DNA from: Emticicia fluvialis
GTDB taxonomy: Bacteria; Bacteroidota; Bacteroidia; Cytophagales; Spirosomataceae
Assembly (NCBI RefSeq): GCF_024793945.1
Contig: NZ_JANUSD010000002.1
Location: 62,001 to 126,000 of the forward strand
Direction: 5' to 3'
DNA length: 64,000 nt
Shown here piece after piece: positions 53,960 to 62,119 of this stretch; position 1 is the first letter of the stretch; the number at the start of each line of letters is the position of its first letter. Under the pieces are notes generated by a model. It worked only from the letters and a program-made list of their open reading frames with translations. It did not search any database and was not told the DNA's origin. Both the position numbers and the translations under genes were made by a program.

Positions 53960-54337
53960 TCAGCCCAAGTCTTCAAATCTTTCCAGCATTAATATAGAGG
54001 CCTGCGGCAGAATTACGTATCTTTCGCCTTCATACATTACCTCAATGGCATGTCTTTGCAGGTAAATGGCTAAATCTCCTTCTTGTGCCTGTAGCGGCAT
54101 ATACTTTACTTTTTCTTCAGTTTCTTTCCAGGGTTCGTCTTCGCTCTGTTGTGGTAAGGGATATCCCGGCCCTACTTTTATAATATAGCCAGACTGCACC
54201 TCTTCTTTTTCTGTTACGGTTGGGGGCAGGTATAAACCGGTATTTGTTTTATCAGCCGGATTGTTGGGCTTTACCAATACTTTGTCGCCTACGACAATCA
54301 GTCTTTTTAATTTGTTATCTGCAGTTACGCCAATCAT
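53960..54337 (-). CDS. GroES-like co-chaperone domain protein
   Basis: A 125-residue protein with a Cpn10-like core: RLIVVGDKVLVKPNNPADKTNTGLYLPPTV, GYIIKVGPGYPLP and GDLAIYLQRHAIEVMYEGERYVILPQASILM follow the pattern of GroES, but there is no adjacent groEL and the mid-segment is unusual (QSEDEPWKETEEKVKYMP). It is therefore probably a second, divergent Cpn10-family protein rather than the main GroES. The start ATG 54337 lies 24 bases after a -7-like motif; the longer frame to 54364 contains that motif's edge. Confidence 0.78.
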   Translation of the reverse strand: MIGVTADNKLKRLIVVGDKVLVKPNNPADKTNTGLYLPPTVTEKEEVQSGYIIKVGPGYPLPQQSEDEPWKETEEKVKYMPLQAQEGDLAIYLQRHAIEVMYEGERYVILPQASILMLERFEDLG

Positions 54338-54361
54338 AAGTCGTTTATATATATAGAAGCA

Positions 54362-54369
54362 CAAAATTA
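54362..54369 (-). promoter_or_regulatory. Candidate -7 element of the GroES-like gene
   Basis: TAATTTTG on the minus strand, 24 bases before ATG 54337. Confidence 0.4.
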
Positions 54370-54453
54370 GTAGAAAATACCGGAGTGAAGCCTGGCAATT
54401 GCCCGGTTTTCATTCCGGTAGTATGTATCAAACGTTTAAGCAGATAAAAAGGT

Positions 54454-56562
54454 TTACTTCAGAACCTGATACACAAGCAGCGCAGCTACATAAGCCAGCA
54501 CCGACATGTAACCCAACTGAATAAGCGGCCATTTCCAACCTTTGGTTTCGCGATATACAGTAGCAATGGTACTCATGCACATCATGGCAAATACGTAAAA
54601 TATAAGCAATGAAAAAGAAGTGGCTACTGAAAATGCGGGTTGCCCGGTATTGGTGTTAATTTCATTGCGGAGCCTCTCTTTAATAGTAGATTCATCGTCA
54701 GGGTCGGCGCCTATGCTATAAATAGTAGAAACGGTACCTACAAATACCTCGCGCGCGGCAAAAGAAGTAATAAGGGCAATTCCTATTTTCCAATCATAGC
54801 CCAGCGGGGCAATGGCAGGTTCAATAAACTTACCGAAATGGCCGGCATAAGAGTTCTCAAGGCGTACAGATGCTATTTTTGAGGCCAGGTCTTCTTGCGG
54901 AACGGTGGGGTTGTTGGCAATTACCTGTTGTTCAGCCTGAGTCATTTCATCGCCGGGGCCATAAGATGCCAACACCCAAAGCACAATTGAAATGGCAACA
55001 ATAACTTTTCCGGCTTCAAAAACAAAGGTTTTTACTTTTTCAAGAATCATGAATCCTACCTGTTTCCATCGGGGCATTTTGTAGGTAGGCAGTTCCATAA
55101 TGAAGTAACTTCTCTCTTTAGATTTCAGAATCAGCTTCATTATCCAACCGGCAATAAGCGCCGAGAAAAAGCCCAGCAGATAAAGGCCCATCAATGCTAT
55201 ACCCTGCAGGTTAAATATGCCCAGCACTTTGGTATCTGGCACAACCAGCGCTATCAGTATAGTATAGATTGGTAGCCTGGCCGAGCAGCTCATTAATGGT
55301 GTAACCATAATGGTAATGAGGCGGTCTTTCCAGCTGCCGATGGTTCTGGCCGACATAATTGCCGGAACTGCACAGGCCAAACTGGATATTAATGGCACTA
55401 CTGATTTGCCGCTCATGCCAAAGCGGCGAATGAGTTTATCCATCAGTACTACCACACGAGCCATGTAGCCAGACTCCTCAAGAATAGATATAAAAGCAAA
55501 CAGAAAAGCAATTTGCGGAATAAAAATAACCACACCACCTATACCCGCTATCAGGCCGTCGGTGAGCAGGCTTACCAGCGTGCTTTGAGGCAGAACAGAT
55601 TTCAGCCATTCATTAAGGCCGGCTACTCCCTGGTCAATCATGTCCATAGGGTATTCTGCAAACGAAAAAACCGACTGAAATATGAGGAAAAGAATGCTGA
55701 GGAAAATGACGTATCCCCAGATTTTATGCAAAAGAATTTTATCAATTTTTTCTGAAACCGTTTCTTTCTGTTCGCCGGTTTCATCTATTACCTGTGAGAG
55801 GGTTCCGCTTATATCATGATACCGATTGATGGTTTCGGCAGATTGAAACTCGTCTGCATTGAAATCATATCTCAAGACCAGATTTTGCAGGTCTTTCTGA
55901 GTTTCAGCTCCCAGAAACATCATCTTAGGCGATTGCGCCGCGTATTGTAAAGCCAGGTACTTGTTAGATACATTGTACTTTTTGCGCACCTCTGAAGCTA
56001 TGTTTTCAGACTTTTCATCAAAGACAGGCAAATTAGCATGTATCCGTTTTACTTCCAGCTGGTTTAAAATGGTATATTTCAGCCCTTCAATACCTATACC
56101 CTGGCGGGCGTTTAGTTCTACCACCGGTACACCCAGGATTTTAGATAGTTTTCCCGAATTGATTGATATGCCCATTTCATCGGCCACATCCAGCATATTC
56201 AGTGCCAGTATGGTTGGTATTCCCAGGTCGCTCACCTGTTCAAAAAGCAGCATATTGCGTTTCAGGTTAGACGCGTCGGCAACCACAACGGCCACATCCG
56301 GGTATTCGGGGTGGTCGGGGTTAGCCAGTACTTCTAACACTACCTGTTCGTCGAGCGAGTTGGGGTAAATGCTGTAAGTACCCGGCAAATCAAGAATTTC
56401 AATATCGGTTTTGGAATCTAACCGGCAAAAACCCACTTTTTTATCAACCGTAACACCCGGGAAATTTCCGATTTTCTGGCGAAGTCCGGTCAGCTGATTA
56501 AAAAGAGAAGATTTACCCGCATTAGGATTCCCCAGGAGTGCAACAACTTTTTTATCTTTCAC
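54454..56562 (-). CDS. feoB: Ferrous iron transport protein B
   Basis: A 702-residue FeoB, the inner-membrane Fe(II) importer. The N-terminal G domain has ALLGNPNAGKSSLFNQLTG (G1), the DLPGTYSI block (G3) and LNMLD (G4). A helical spacer (to about 270) leads to a membrane region with two Gate motifs and Cys-containing helices (SLACAVPAIMSARTIG, MSCSARLPIYTILI). The feoA gene lies 37 bases upstream on the same strand. There is no FeoC. Imported iron would feed the heme and Fe-S proteins encoded nearby. Confidence 0.95.
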   Translation of the reverse strand: MKDKKVVALLGNPNAGKSSLFNQLTGLRQKIGNFPGVTVDKKVGFCRLDSKTDIEILDLPGTYSIYPNSLDEQVVLEVLANPDHPEYPDVAVVVADASNLKRNMLLFEQVSDLGIPTILALNMLDVADEMGISINSGKLSKILGVPVVELNARQGIGIEGLKYTILNQLEVKRIHANLPVFDEKSENIASEVRKKYNVSNKYLALQYAAQSPKMMFLGAETQKDLQNLVLRYDFNADEFQSAETINRYHDISGTLSQVIDETGEQKETVSEKIDKILLHKIWGYVIFLSILFLIFQSVFSFAEYPMDMIDQGVAGLNEWLKSVLPQSTLVSLLTDGLIAGIGGVVIFIPQIAFLFAFISILEESGYMARVVVLMDKLIRRFGMSGKSVVPLISSLACAVPAIMSARTIGSWKDRLITIMVTPLMSCSARLPIYTILIALVVPDTKVLGIFNLQGIALMGLYLLGFFSALIAGWIMKLILKSKERSYFIMELPTYKMPRWKQVGFMILEKVKTFVFEAGKVIVAISIVLWVLASYGPGDEMTQAEQQVIANNPTVPQEDLASKIASVRLENSYAGHFGKFIEPAIAPLGYDWKIGIALITSFAAREVFVGTVSTIYSIGADPDDESTIKERLRNEINTNTGQPAFSVATSFSLLIFYVFAMMCMSTIATVYRETKGWKWPLIQLGYMSVLAYVAALLVYQVLK

Positions 56563-56599
56563 CTTACATCCAATAATTTAGTACATCAGGCCAGCGTAC

Positions 56600-56845
56600 T
56601 TATGCCTGACCGGGTTTTAACACAATGGTTGCCGCTTCTTTTTTACGGAGAGACAGATGGTAACCAGCAACTCTGATGCCAACAGGGCAGCCCAACGGAG
56701 CAATAAAATCAAGGGTAACCTCAGTACCGGGCAGACAACCCATCTCCAGTAATTTTAATGACATAGAGGGGTCTCTGAAGCCATTAATGATTCCTTTCTC
56801 TCCAATGTTTAGGTCTGCAACGGTTTTTTCTGAAAACTTCACCAT
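56600..56845 (-). CDS. feoA: Ferrous iron transport protein A
   Basis: An 81-residue SH3-like FeoA protein that assists FeoB. Characteristic segments: GEKGIINGFRDPSMSLKLLEMGCLPGTEV and GCPVGIRVAGYHLSLRKKEA. It is the first gene of the feoAB pair; the upstream 248-base region to ccmB may hold iron-responsive control, though I see no convincing Fur box. Confidence 0.92.
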   Translation of the reverse strand: MVKFSEKTVADLNIGEKGIINGFRDPSMSLKLLEMGCLPGTEVTLDFIAPLGCPVGIRVAGYHLSLRKKEAATIVLKPGQA

Positions 56846-57044
56846 TACTTATTTAGAATTATTTTAAATAGAACGCAAGTTTAACAGTTTTTGTTCGCAA
56901 AAAAAAATGATTTTTAGCATACTCTGCACAGGGTAAGGCCTAAGCACCCACAGAGCGGTATTAATACTTGCAATTAATACTTTTTTAATTGGCGTATTAT
57001 TGAAAAAAGTAACAAAAATCATAAAATGCTAAGCGTTTGCATAG

Positions 57045-57052
57045 TACATTTG
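57045..57052 (+). promoter_or_regulatory. Candidate -7 element of the ccm cluster
   Basis: TACATTTG, 41 bases before the ccmB ATG. This would start the ccmB-C-D-E-DCC transcript. Confidence 0.45.
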
Positions 57053-57093
57053 CATAACGATAACACCACATCTGTAATTATTAGTACGGGTAC

Positions 57094-57756
57094 ATGCAAG
57101 AAATAAAAGCACTGATAGAAAAAGAAATACGTTTAGAATGGCGCCAGAAATATGCCCTTAACGGTATGCTTTTGTATATTATCAGTACAATTTTTGTTTG
57201 TTATATGAGCTTTAAGCTGAAAGTAGACGAGATAGAACCCATTACCTGGAACACCCTGTTATGGATAATTCTGCTGTTTTCGGCGGTTAACTCAATCACC
57301 AAGAGTTTCACGCAAGAGGGCGCCGGGCGCCAACTCTATTATTATACTTTGGCCAGCCCACAGAGCATCATTCTGTCTAAGATTATTTACAACACCATGT
57401 TGATGCTGGTGCTGTCGTTACTGGGTTTTCTGATATACCTTGTTATGATGGGTAACCCGGTTATGAACCTGCCGATGTATCTGGTTTGTCTTGTACTGGG
57501 GGCCATCGGCTTTGCTACTACGCTTACTATGGTGGCTGGTATTGCCTCAAAGGCCGAGAATACCTCAACGCTGATGGCTATTCTGAGTTTCCCGATTATT
57601 TTGCCCATGCTGATGATGGTTATCAAGTTGTCGAAAAGTGCGATGGATGGTCTGGGCTGGGAGACAAGCTATGATGAAATTGCCATCTTACTGGCTATTG
57701 ATGCCATAGTGTTGAGCATTAGTTACTTGCTTTTTCCGTATTTGTGGAGAAGCTGA
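57094..57756 (+). CDS. ccmB: Heme exporter protein B, CcmB
   Basis: A 220-residue protein with six transmembrane helices, the membrane half of the CcmAB ABC complex that releases holo-CcmE. It begins EIKALIEKEIRLEWRQKYALNGMLLY, and FSAVNSITKSFTQEGAGRQLYYYTLASPQSIILSKI matches the family core. No ccmA is upstream (feoA is on the other strand); the lone ABC ATPase beside lpxA is a possible partner. ccmC begins 33 bases downstream. Confidence 0.9.
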   Translation: MQEIKALIEKEIRLEWRQKYALNGMLLYIISTIFVCYMSFKLKVDEIEPITWNTLLWIILLFSAVNSITKSFTQEGAGRQLYYYTLASPQSIILSKIIYNTMLMLVLSLLGFLIYLVMMGNPVMNLPMYLVCLVLGAIGFATTLTMVAGIASKAENTSTLMAILSFPIILPMLMMVIKLSKSAMDGLGWETSYDEIAILLAIDAIVLSISYLLFPYLWRS

Positions 57757-57789
57757 CAGGTTTGAATTTGATAATGTTTTGATAGATTT

Positions 57790-58452
57790 ATGAGAAAATC
57801 GTGGTGGAAAATTTTATGTGTAGTGCTTTTGTTCTACACAGTTATACAGGGGCTTGTGGGCAAAATACCCCGCCAGCCTATTGTGAACGAGACTTTGAGG
57901 AATGTTTATTTTCATGTGCCTCTGTGGTTTGGTATGATGACCCTCATGGCAGCCTCAGTATGGTTTGCTGTTAAATATCTAAGAAACGGAAACGTACAGG
58001 ATGACGAATATTCGTCTGAGTTTGCTAATACTGCCATATTGTATGGCATTTTGGGCTTTCTGACAGGGGCTTTATGGGGTAACTATACCTGGGGAGACCC
58101 GATACCCAAAGACCCGAAAATTATTGCCGTTGAGGTGGGTCTACTTATTTACTCTGCCTATTTTGTATTAAGAAGCTCTTTTGATGACGACCAAAAAAGA
58201 GGCCGGTTGTCGGCCGTGTACAATATTTTTGCCTTTGCGGCCTTTATGCCTTTGGTATGGATATTACCGCGAATGACAGACTCATTGCACCCGGGCAATG
58301 GAGGCAACCCTGCCTTTGGGAAATATGACATGGATAACAGCGTGAGAATGGTGTTTTACCCTGCTATTATCGGCTGGACACTCCTGGGCGTATGGATGAC
58401 AAGCCTGAGAATCAGACTGAGAGTTATTAAGCGGTTGAAAATGGAACAATAA
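57790..58452 (+). CDS. ccmC: Cytochrome c maturation protein C (heme-handling protein)
   Basis: A 220-residue six-helix membrane protein that loads heme onto CcmE. The two heme-ligand His residues appear as His42 in VYFHVPLWF and His167 in DSLHPGNGG. The tryptophan-rich loop, normally WGxxWxWDxRLT, is contracted here to ALWGNYTWGDPIPKDPK (95-111), keeping two Trp but lacking the WxWD pair. This may be normal for Bacteroidota CcmC or a real change in heme binding. It fits between ccmB and the CcmD-like gene. Confidence 0.88.
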   Translation: MRKSWWKILCVVLLFYTVIQGLVGKIPRQPIVNETLRNVYFHVPLWFGMMTLMAASVWFAVKYLRNGNVQDDEYSSEFANTAILYGILGFLTGALWGNYTWGDPIPKDPKIIAVEVGLLIYSAYFVLRSSFDDDQKRGRLSAVYNIFAFAAFMPLVWILPRMTDSLHPGNGGNPAFGKYDMDNSVRMVFYPAIIGWTLLGVWMTSLRIRLRVIKRLKMEQ

Positions 58453-58485
58453 AAGTAAAATAGTATTTGTTAAAAATAATAGTAT

Positions 58486-58692
58486 ATGAAAAGAATATTA
58501 GCTCTGGTAATGATGACTCTGCTGTTTTCGACCAACCTTTTTGCGCAGCAGGAGGTAGAAATGGCCGATAAAATGCGCGCCGATGGTAAAATTTGGGTGG
58601 TTGTTGCTGTAATTGGCTTAGTGCTTGCAGGAATTATTACATATCTGGTTTTGTTAGATAGAAAGATTAGTAAAATAGAAAAAGGTTTATGA
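58486..58692 (+). CDS. CcmD-like small membrane protein
   Basis: A 68-residue protein with signal-like N-terminus (LFAQQ) and one membrane helix (WVVVAVIGLVLAGIITYLVLL) ending in a charged tail, as in CcmD. CcmD stabilises the CcmABC/CcmE complex. Identity rests on size, topology and position between ccmC and ccmE, with a four-base overlap with ccmE. Confidence 0.78.
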   Translation: MKRILALVMMTLLFSTNLFAQQEVEMADKMRADGKIWVVVAVIGLVLAGIITYLVLLDRKISKIEKGL

Positions 58693-59141
58693 AAAAATCA
58701 CATATTATCGCGCTCGGAGTAATTGCGATAGCCGTTGGAATCATTATTTCTACAGTAGGCGACGCCAGTACTTATGTAGGTTTTACTGAAGCCGAATCAT
58801 TGGCCAAAGAAGGCAACAATAAGTCGATACACGTTGTGGGTACTTTAAAAAAAGACAGCCAGGGTAAAATTGTAGGCATGATATATGACCCGGTAGCTGA
58901 CCCGAACAGTTTTCAGTTTACGATGATTGATTCGTTGAACCGGGAAGAAAAAGTAATTTATAACCAGCCAAAACCACAAGACCTGGATAAGTCGGAGAAA
59001 GTGGTAGTAGTAGGTAGTATGGATTTACAAAACAAGGTATTCCGTGCAGACCAGATATTGCTGAAGTGCCCGTCTAAATACAATAATAACGAGTTGCAGG
59101 CAGAAGAAAGTAAGCCTGCGGTTTCTATGACAAAACCATGA
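58689..59141 (+). CDS. ccmE: Heme chaperone CcmE, cysteine variant
   Basis: A 150-residue CcmE: N-terminal membrane anchor (IIALGVIAIAVGIIISTVG) and a periplasmic OB-fold (IHVVGTLKKD, VIYNQPKPQDL, VVVVGSMDLQNKVFRADQILLKCPSKYNN). In the classical protein heme attaches to the His of HxxxY; here the site reads Cys127-P-S-K-Tyr131, a CxxxY motif. Cysteine variants of CcmE are known from Desulfovibrio and archaea, where the Ccm system is modified. The gene overlaps its neighbours on both sides by four bases, so this is one operon. Confidence 0.87.
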   Translation: MKKSHIIALGVIAIAVGIIISTVGDASTYVGFTEAESLAKEGNNKSIHVVGTLKKDSQGKIVGMIYDPVADPNSFQFTMIDSLNREEKVIYNQPKPQDLDKSEKVVVVGSMDLQNKVFRADQILLKCPSKYNNNELQAEESKPAVSMTKP

Positions 59142-59527
59142 TTATTCTATTTGATGGTGTATGTAATTTTTGTAATGCCACCATCAATTTTATAATTGAT
59201 AGAGACGCAAGCGGTGTTTTTAAATTTGCCGCATTGCAGTCGGAGATAGGCCACGGGATTCTGAAACATCATCAGATTGATAGTCAAATTGAACCTAACA
59301 GTGTAGTGCTGGAAAAAGAAGGGAAAATCTATCAGAAATCTGATGCAGCACTGGAAATAGCCCGGCACATGGACGGACTCTGGAAGTTACTCTATGTCTT
59401 TAAAATTGTGCCTGGCTTTATGAGAGATGCTATTTATGACCTCGTAGCCAGAAACAGATATAGACTAATGGGCAGAAGCGATAGTTGTAGATTACCCACA
59501 CCTGAATTAAGAGCAAGATTTTTATAA
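59138..59527 (+). CDS. DCC family thiol-disulfide oxidoreductase (DUF393)
   Basis: A 129-residue DCC-family protein with the redox motif Asp6-G-V-Cys9-N-F-Cys12, then FKFAALQSEIG, NSVVLEKEGKIYQKSDAALEI and VARNRYRLMGR. These thioredoxin-like proteins have a predicted CxxC redox role. The ATG overlaps the end of ccmE by four bases, so it is translated from the ccm message. It has no signal peptide, which points to the cytoplasmic side. It occupies the place where ccmF, ccmG or ccmH are found in classical clusters. Confidence 0.86.
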   Translation: MIILFDGVCNFCNATINFIIDRDASGVFKFAALQSEIGHGILKHHQIDSQIEPNSVVLEKEGKIYQKSDAALEIARHMDGLWKLLYVFKIVPGFMRDAIYDLVARNRYRLMGRSDSCRLPTPELRARFL

Positions 59528-59530
59528 GCA

Positions 59531-59560
59531 AATATGCCCGGCCAAAAGGTCGGTCATATT
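59531..59560. terminator. Hairpin at the end of the ccm cluster
   Basis: Stem AATATGCCCGGCC (59531-59543) with 59548-59560, one mismatch and one G-T pair, loop AAAA. It lies between convergent genes. No long T tract, so strength is uncertain. Confidence 0.6.
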
Positions 59561-59589
59561 CGTTACAGTATCATCATAAAAACCAGATA

Positions 59590-61875
59590 TTACAGGATTC
59601 TCAACTTGGCGAAACTCAGTAGTAAAGTTTTTTCTCCCTGCCCGTCAAATACAATAGTCGCTTTTCTGTCCGACCCGTTTACATCCATTTTCTTCACTGT
59701 TCCAAACCCGAATTTCGGGTGTTCTACTTTATCACCTTCTTTCAGGTTGCTGGTATCACTTGGCGCGAAATCGCCGGACGGTGTATGTTGCGGTGGCGGA
59801 ACCGCCTTCTGAACGGGTTTCAGATTAGATATAACACTTTCTTTTTTAGCAAACGAAAGCGTAGAGGTGGGCCTGTCAGTTTTGGCTTGCGTTGATTCAT
59901 AAGAAACCGTGCGGCTTTTAGACATCTGCAAAAAACGCTTATCTATTTCTTCCAGAAAACGGCTGGGTTCGCAATAATTCAATCGGCCATAATTATACCG
60001 GGTTTCGGCGTAGCTCAGTGTCAGTTTCTTTTCTGCGCGGGTAATAGCCACGTAAAACAAGCGGCGCTCTTCCTCCAGATCACTTCGGTTCTGCAGCATC
60101 ATCTGCGACGGAAAGAGGTTCTCTTCCAAACCCACAATGTAAACATATTTAAACTCCAGACCTTTGGCTCCGTGAATAGTCATTAGGGTTACCCGGTCTG
60201 TATCGCCGTCTTCGTCTTCCTGATCGGCCGATGTCATTAACGTAACCGTCTGCAAAAAGGCGCTTAAGGTCTTTTCTTCGTTTTCAGGGTTATCAACAAA
60301 CTGTTTCACAGAGTTTAATAACTCCTGCACGTTTTCGTAGCGAGATAAGCCCTCTACTGTTTTATCTTCATATAACTCACGCAAAATGCCCGATGTTTTG
60401 GCAATATAAGACGCCACCGTGTGGGCATCTTTGCCTTCTTCTATCATAAGTTTGAAACTCTTAATCAGAGTGGCAAAATCGTCAATAGCCTGTGCGGCGC
60501 GCCCTGCCACGTATTGATTAATACTGCTTACCACCTCCCAAACCGAGCGGTTATTCTCGGCTGCAGTTACTACTATTTTGGCTACAGTGGTGTCACCAAT
60601 TCCTCTTTTGGGTAAATTAATGATACGCTTAAAGGCTTCTTCGTCATTCTGATTTATGGTAAATCTTAAATATGACAGTAAATCTTTTATCTCTTTGCGC
60701 TGATAAAAAGAAAGCCCACCCACAATGCGGTACTTGATGTTGATTTTCCGCAGGGCCTCTTCAAATGCCCTTGATTGCGCATTGGTACGATACAATATCG
60801 AAAACTCGGTGTTTTTTAAGCCATCATTATTTTTGGCTTCAAAAATACTGGTGGCAATCAGCCTTGCTTCTTCGTTGTCTGACGCCGCCTTGATTACCTC
60901 AATCTTCGGGCCTTCTTCGTTATCTGTAAAGACATTTTTCTCCAGCTGCTCTTTATTACGTGCAATAACCGAATTAGCCGCACTTACAATCGTTTTGGTA
61001 GAGCGGTAGTTCTGCTCCAGTTTTACAACGTGCAATTCCGGGTAGTCGGTTTTAAAATTCAGAATATTCTGAATATTGGCTCCACGAAAGGCATAGATAC
61101 TCTGGGCGTCATCGCCTACAACGCAAATATTCTGATGTACGGCCGAAAGTTTTTTGGTAATCAGGTACTGCGATACGTTGGTATCCTGAAACTCATCAAC
61201 CAACACATGCTTAAACTTGTGCTGATATTTGTTCAGAATATCCAGGTGGTCACGGAACAGAACGTTGGTATTAAACAGTAAATCGTCAAAGTCCATGGCA
61301 TTGGCCTGAAAGCAACGCAGTTGATACGTTTTGTACAAACGGCCAATTTCAGGCATTTTGGCAGCTTTGTCGTCTTCCATGTAAATCGGGTTGGTGGCAT
61401 AAGCCTCCCATGATACCAGCGCATTTTTAGCGTTAGAAATACGATTCAGTACGTAGTTCGGGCGATACGTTTTATCGTCCAGGCCCATTTCTTTAATAAT
61501 CGTTCTTATCAGAGATTTAGAATCGTCAGTATCATAAATGGTGAAATCTGAAGTATATCCCAGTCTTTTACCTTCGAAGCGTAGTATTTTTGCAAAAATT
61601 GAGTGAAATGTGCCCATCCACAGATTTTTAGCATCATTGCCTATAATCTGCTCAATCCGGTGTCGCATTTCACCGGCCGCCTTATTGGTAAACGTTAAAG
61701 ACAGAATATTGAAAGGGTCAACCCCCTGCTCAATCAACCAGGCAATGCGGTAGGTAAGCACACGTGTTTTACCAGAGCCTGCACCTGCAATAATCATCAG
61801 GGGGCCTTCGCGGTAAGTTACGGCTTCTCGTTGGGGTGGGTTAAGTTTGTCTAAATAATTGTTCTGGTTCTGCAC
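59590..61875 (-). CDS. pcrA: UvrD/PcrA-type DNA helicase
   Basis: A 761-residue superfamily 1 helicase for nucleotide excision repair, replication and displacement of RecA. Motifs: GAGSGKTRVLTYRIAWL (Walker A), VDEFQDTN, GDDAQSIYAFRGA, EQNYRST, MTIHGAKGLEF and FYVAITRAEKKL. The C-terminal 45 residues (GDKVEHPKFGFGTVKKMD) are the PcrA/UvrD tudor-like tail that contacts RNA polymerase. Length and order are standard. The gene has a -7-like motif 25 bases before its ATG. Confidence 0.93.
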   Translation of the reverse strand: MQNQNNYLDKLNPPQREAVTYREGPLMIIAGAGSGKTRVLTYRIAWLIEQGVDPFNILSLTFTNKAAGEMRHRIEQIIGNDAKNLWMGTFHSIFAKILRFEGKRLGYTSDFTIYDTDDSKSLIRTIIKEMGLDDKTYRPNYVLNRISNAKNALVSWEAYATNPIYMEDDKAAKMPEIGRLYKTYQLRCFQANAMDFDDLLFNTNVLFRDHLDILNKYQHKFKHVLVDEFQDTNVSQYLITKKLSAVHQNICVVGDDAQSIYAFRGANIQNILNFKTDYPELHVVKLEQNYRSTKTIVSAANSVIARNKEQLEKNVFTDNEEGPKIEVIKAASDNEEARLIATSIFEAKNNDGLKNTEFSILYRTNAQSRAFEEALRKINIKYRIVGGLSFYQRKEIKDLLSYLRFTINQNDEEAFKRIINLPKRGIGDTTVAKIVVTAAENNRSVWEVVSSINQYVAGRAAQAIDDFATLIKSFKLMIEEGKDAHTVASYIAKTSGILRELYEDKTVEGLSRYENVQELLNSVKQFVDNPENEEKTLSAFLQTVTLMTSADQEDEDGDTDRVTLMTIHGAKGLEFKYVYIVGLEENLFPSQMMLQNRSDLEEERRLFYVAITRAEKKLTLSYAETRYNYGRLNYCEPSRFLEEIDKRFLQMSKSRTVSYESTQAKTDRPTSTLSFAKKESVISNLKPVQKAVPPPQHTPSGDFAPSDTSNLKEGDKVEHPKFGFGTVKKMDVNGSDRKATIVFDGQGEKTLLLSFAKLRIL

Positions 61876-61900
61876 GGAATCAAATTCATTAAATTTGGTG

Positions 61901-61908
61901 CAAATATA
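61901..61908 (-). promoter_or_regulatory. Candidate -7 element of the helicase gene
   Basis: TATATTTG on the minus strand, 25 bases before ATG 61875. Confidence 0.45.
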
Positions 61909-62082
61909 GCTATATCGTGGCTATAAATCTGTATCATTTTTTTTCTGTTGTTCGTTACATGTGGTATGTATCCGTTTCATCAGCAGCAGGTTAATTGCTT
62001 TTTGCGATACGTACGCTCAAAACCAAGATTGTCATTCATCTCAAAAAATGCCATTTTAAGGCAGATTTTCATCAATAAGAAC

Positions 62083-62090
62083 TATTTTTG
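62083..62090 (+). promoter_or_regulatory. Candidate -7 element of the hexosaminidase gene
   Basis: TATTTTTG, 29 bases before ATG 62120. Confidence 0.4.
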
Positions 62091-62119
62091 TCCGGAAATA
62101 AATAAAACAATCAGTTTGT

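Noticed and set aside
56846..57093. A Fur box between feoA and ccmB.
   Set aside because: AT-rich runs and a repeated TTAATACTT are present, but no sequence gives a convincing inverted Fur site.
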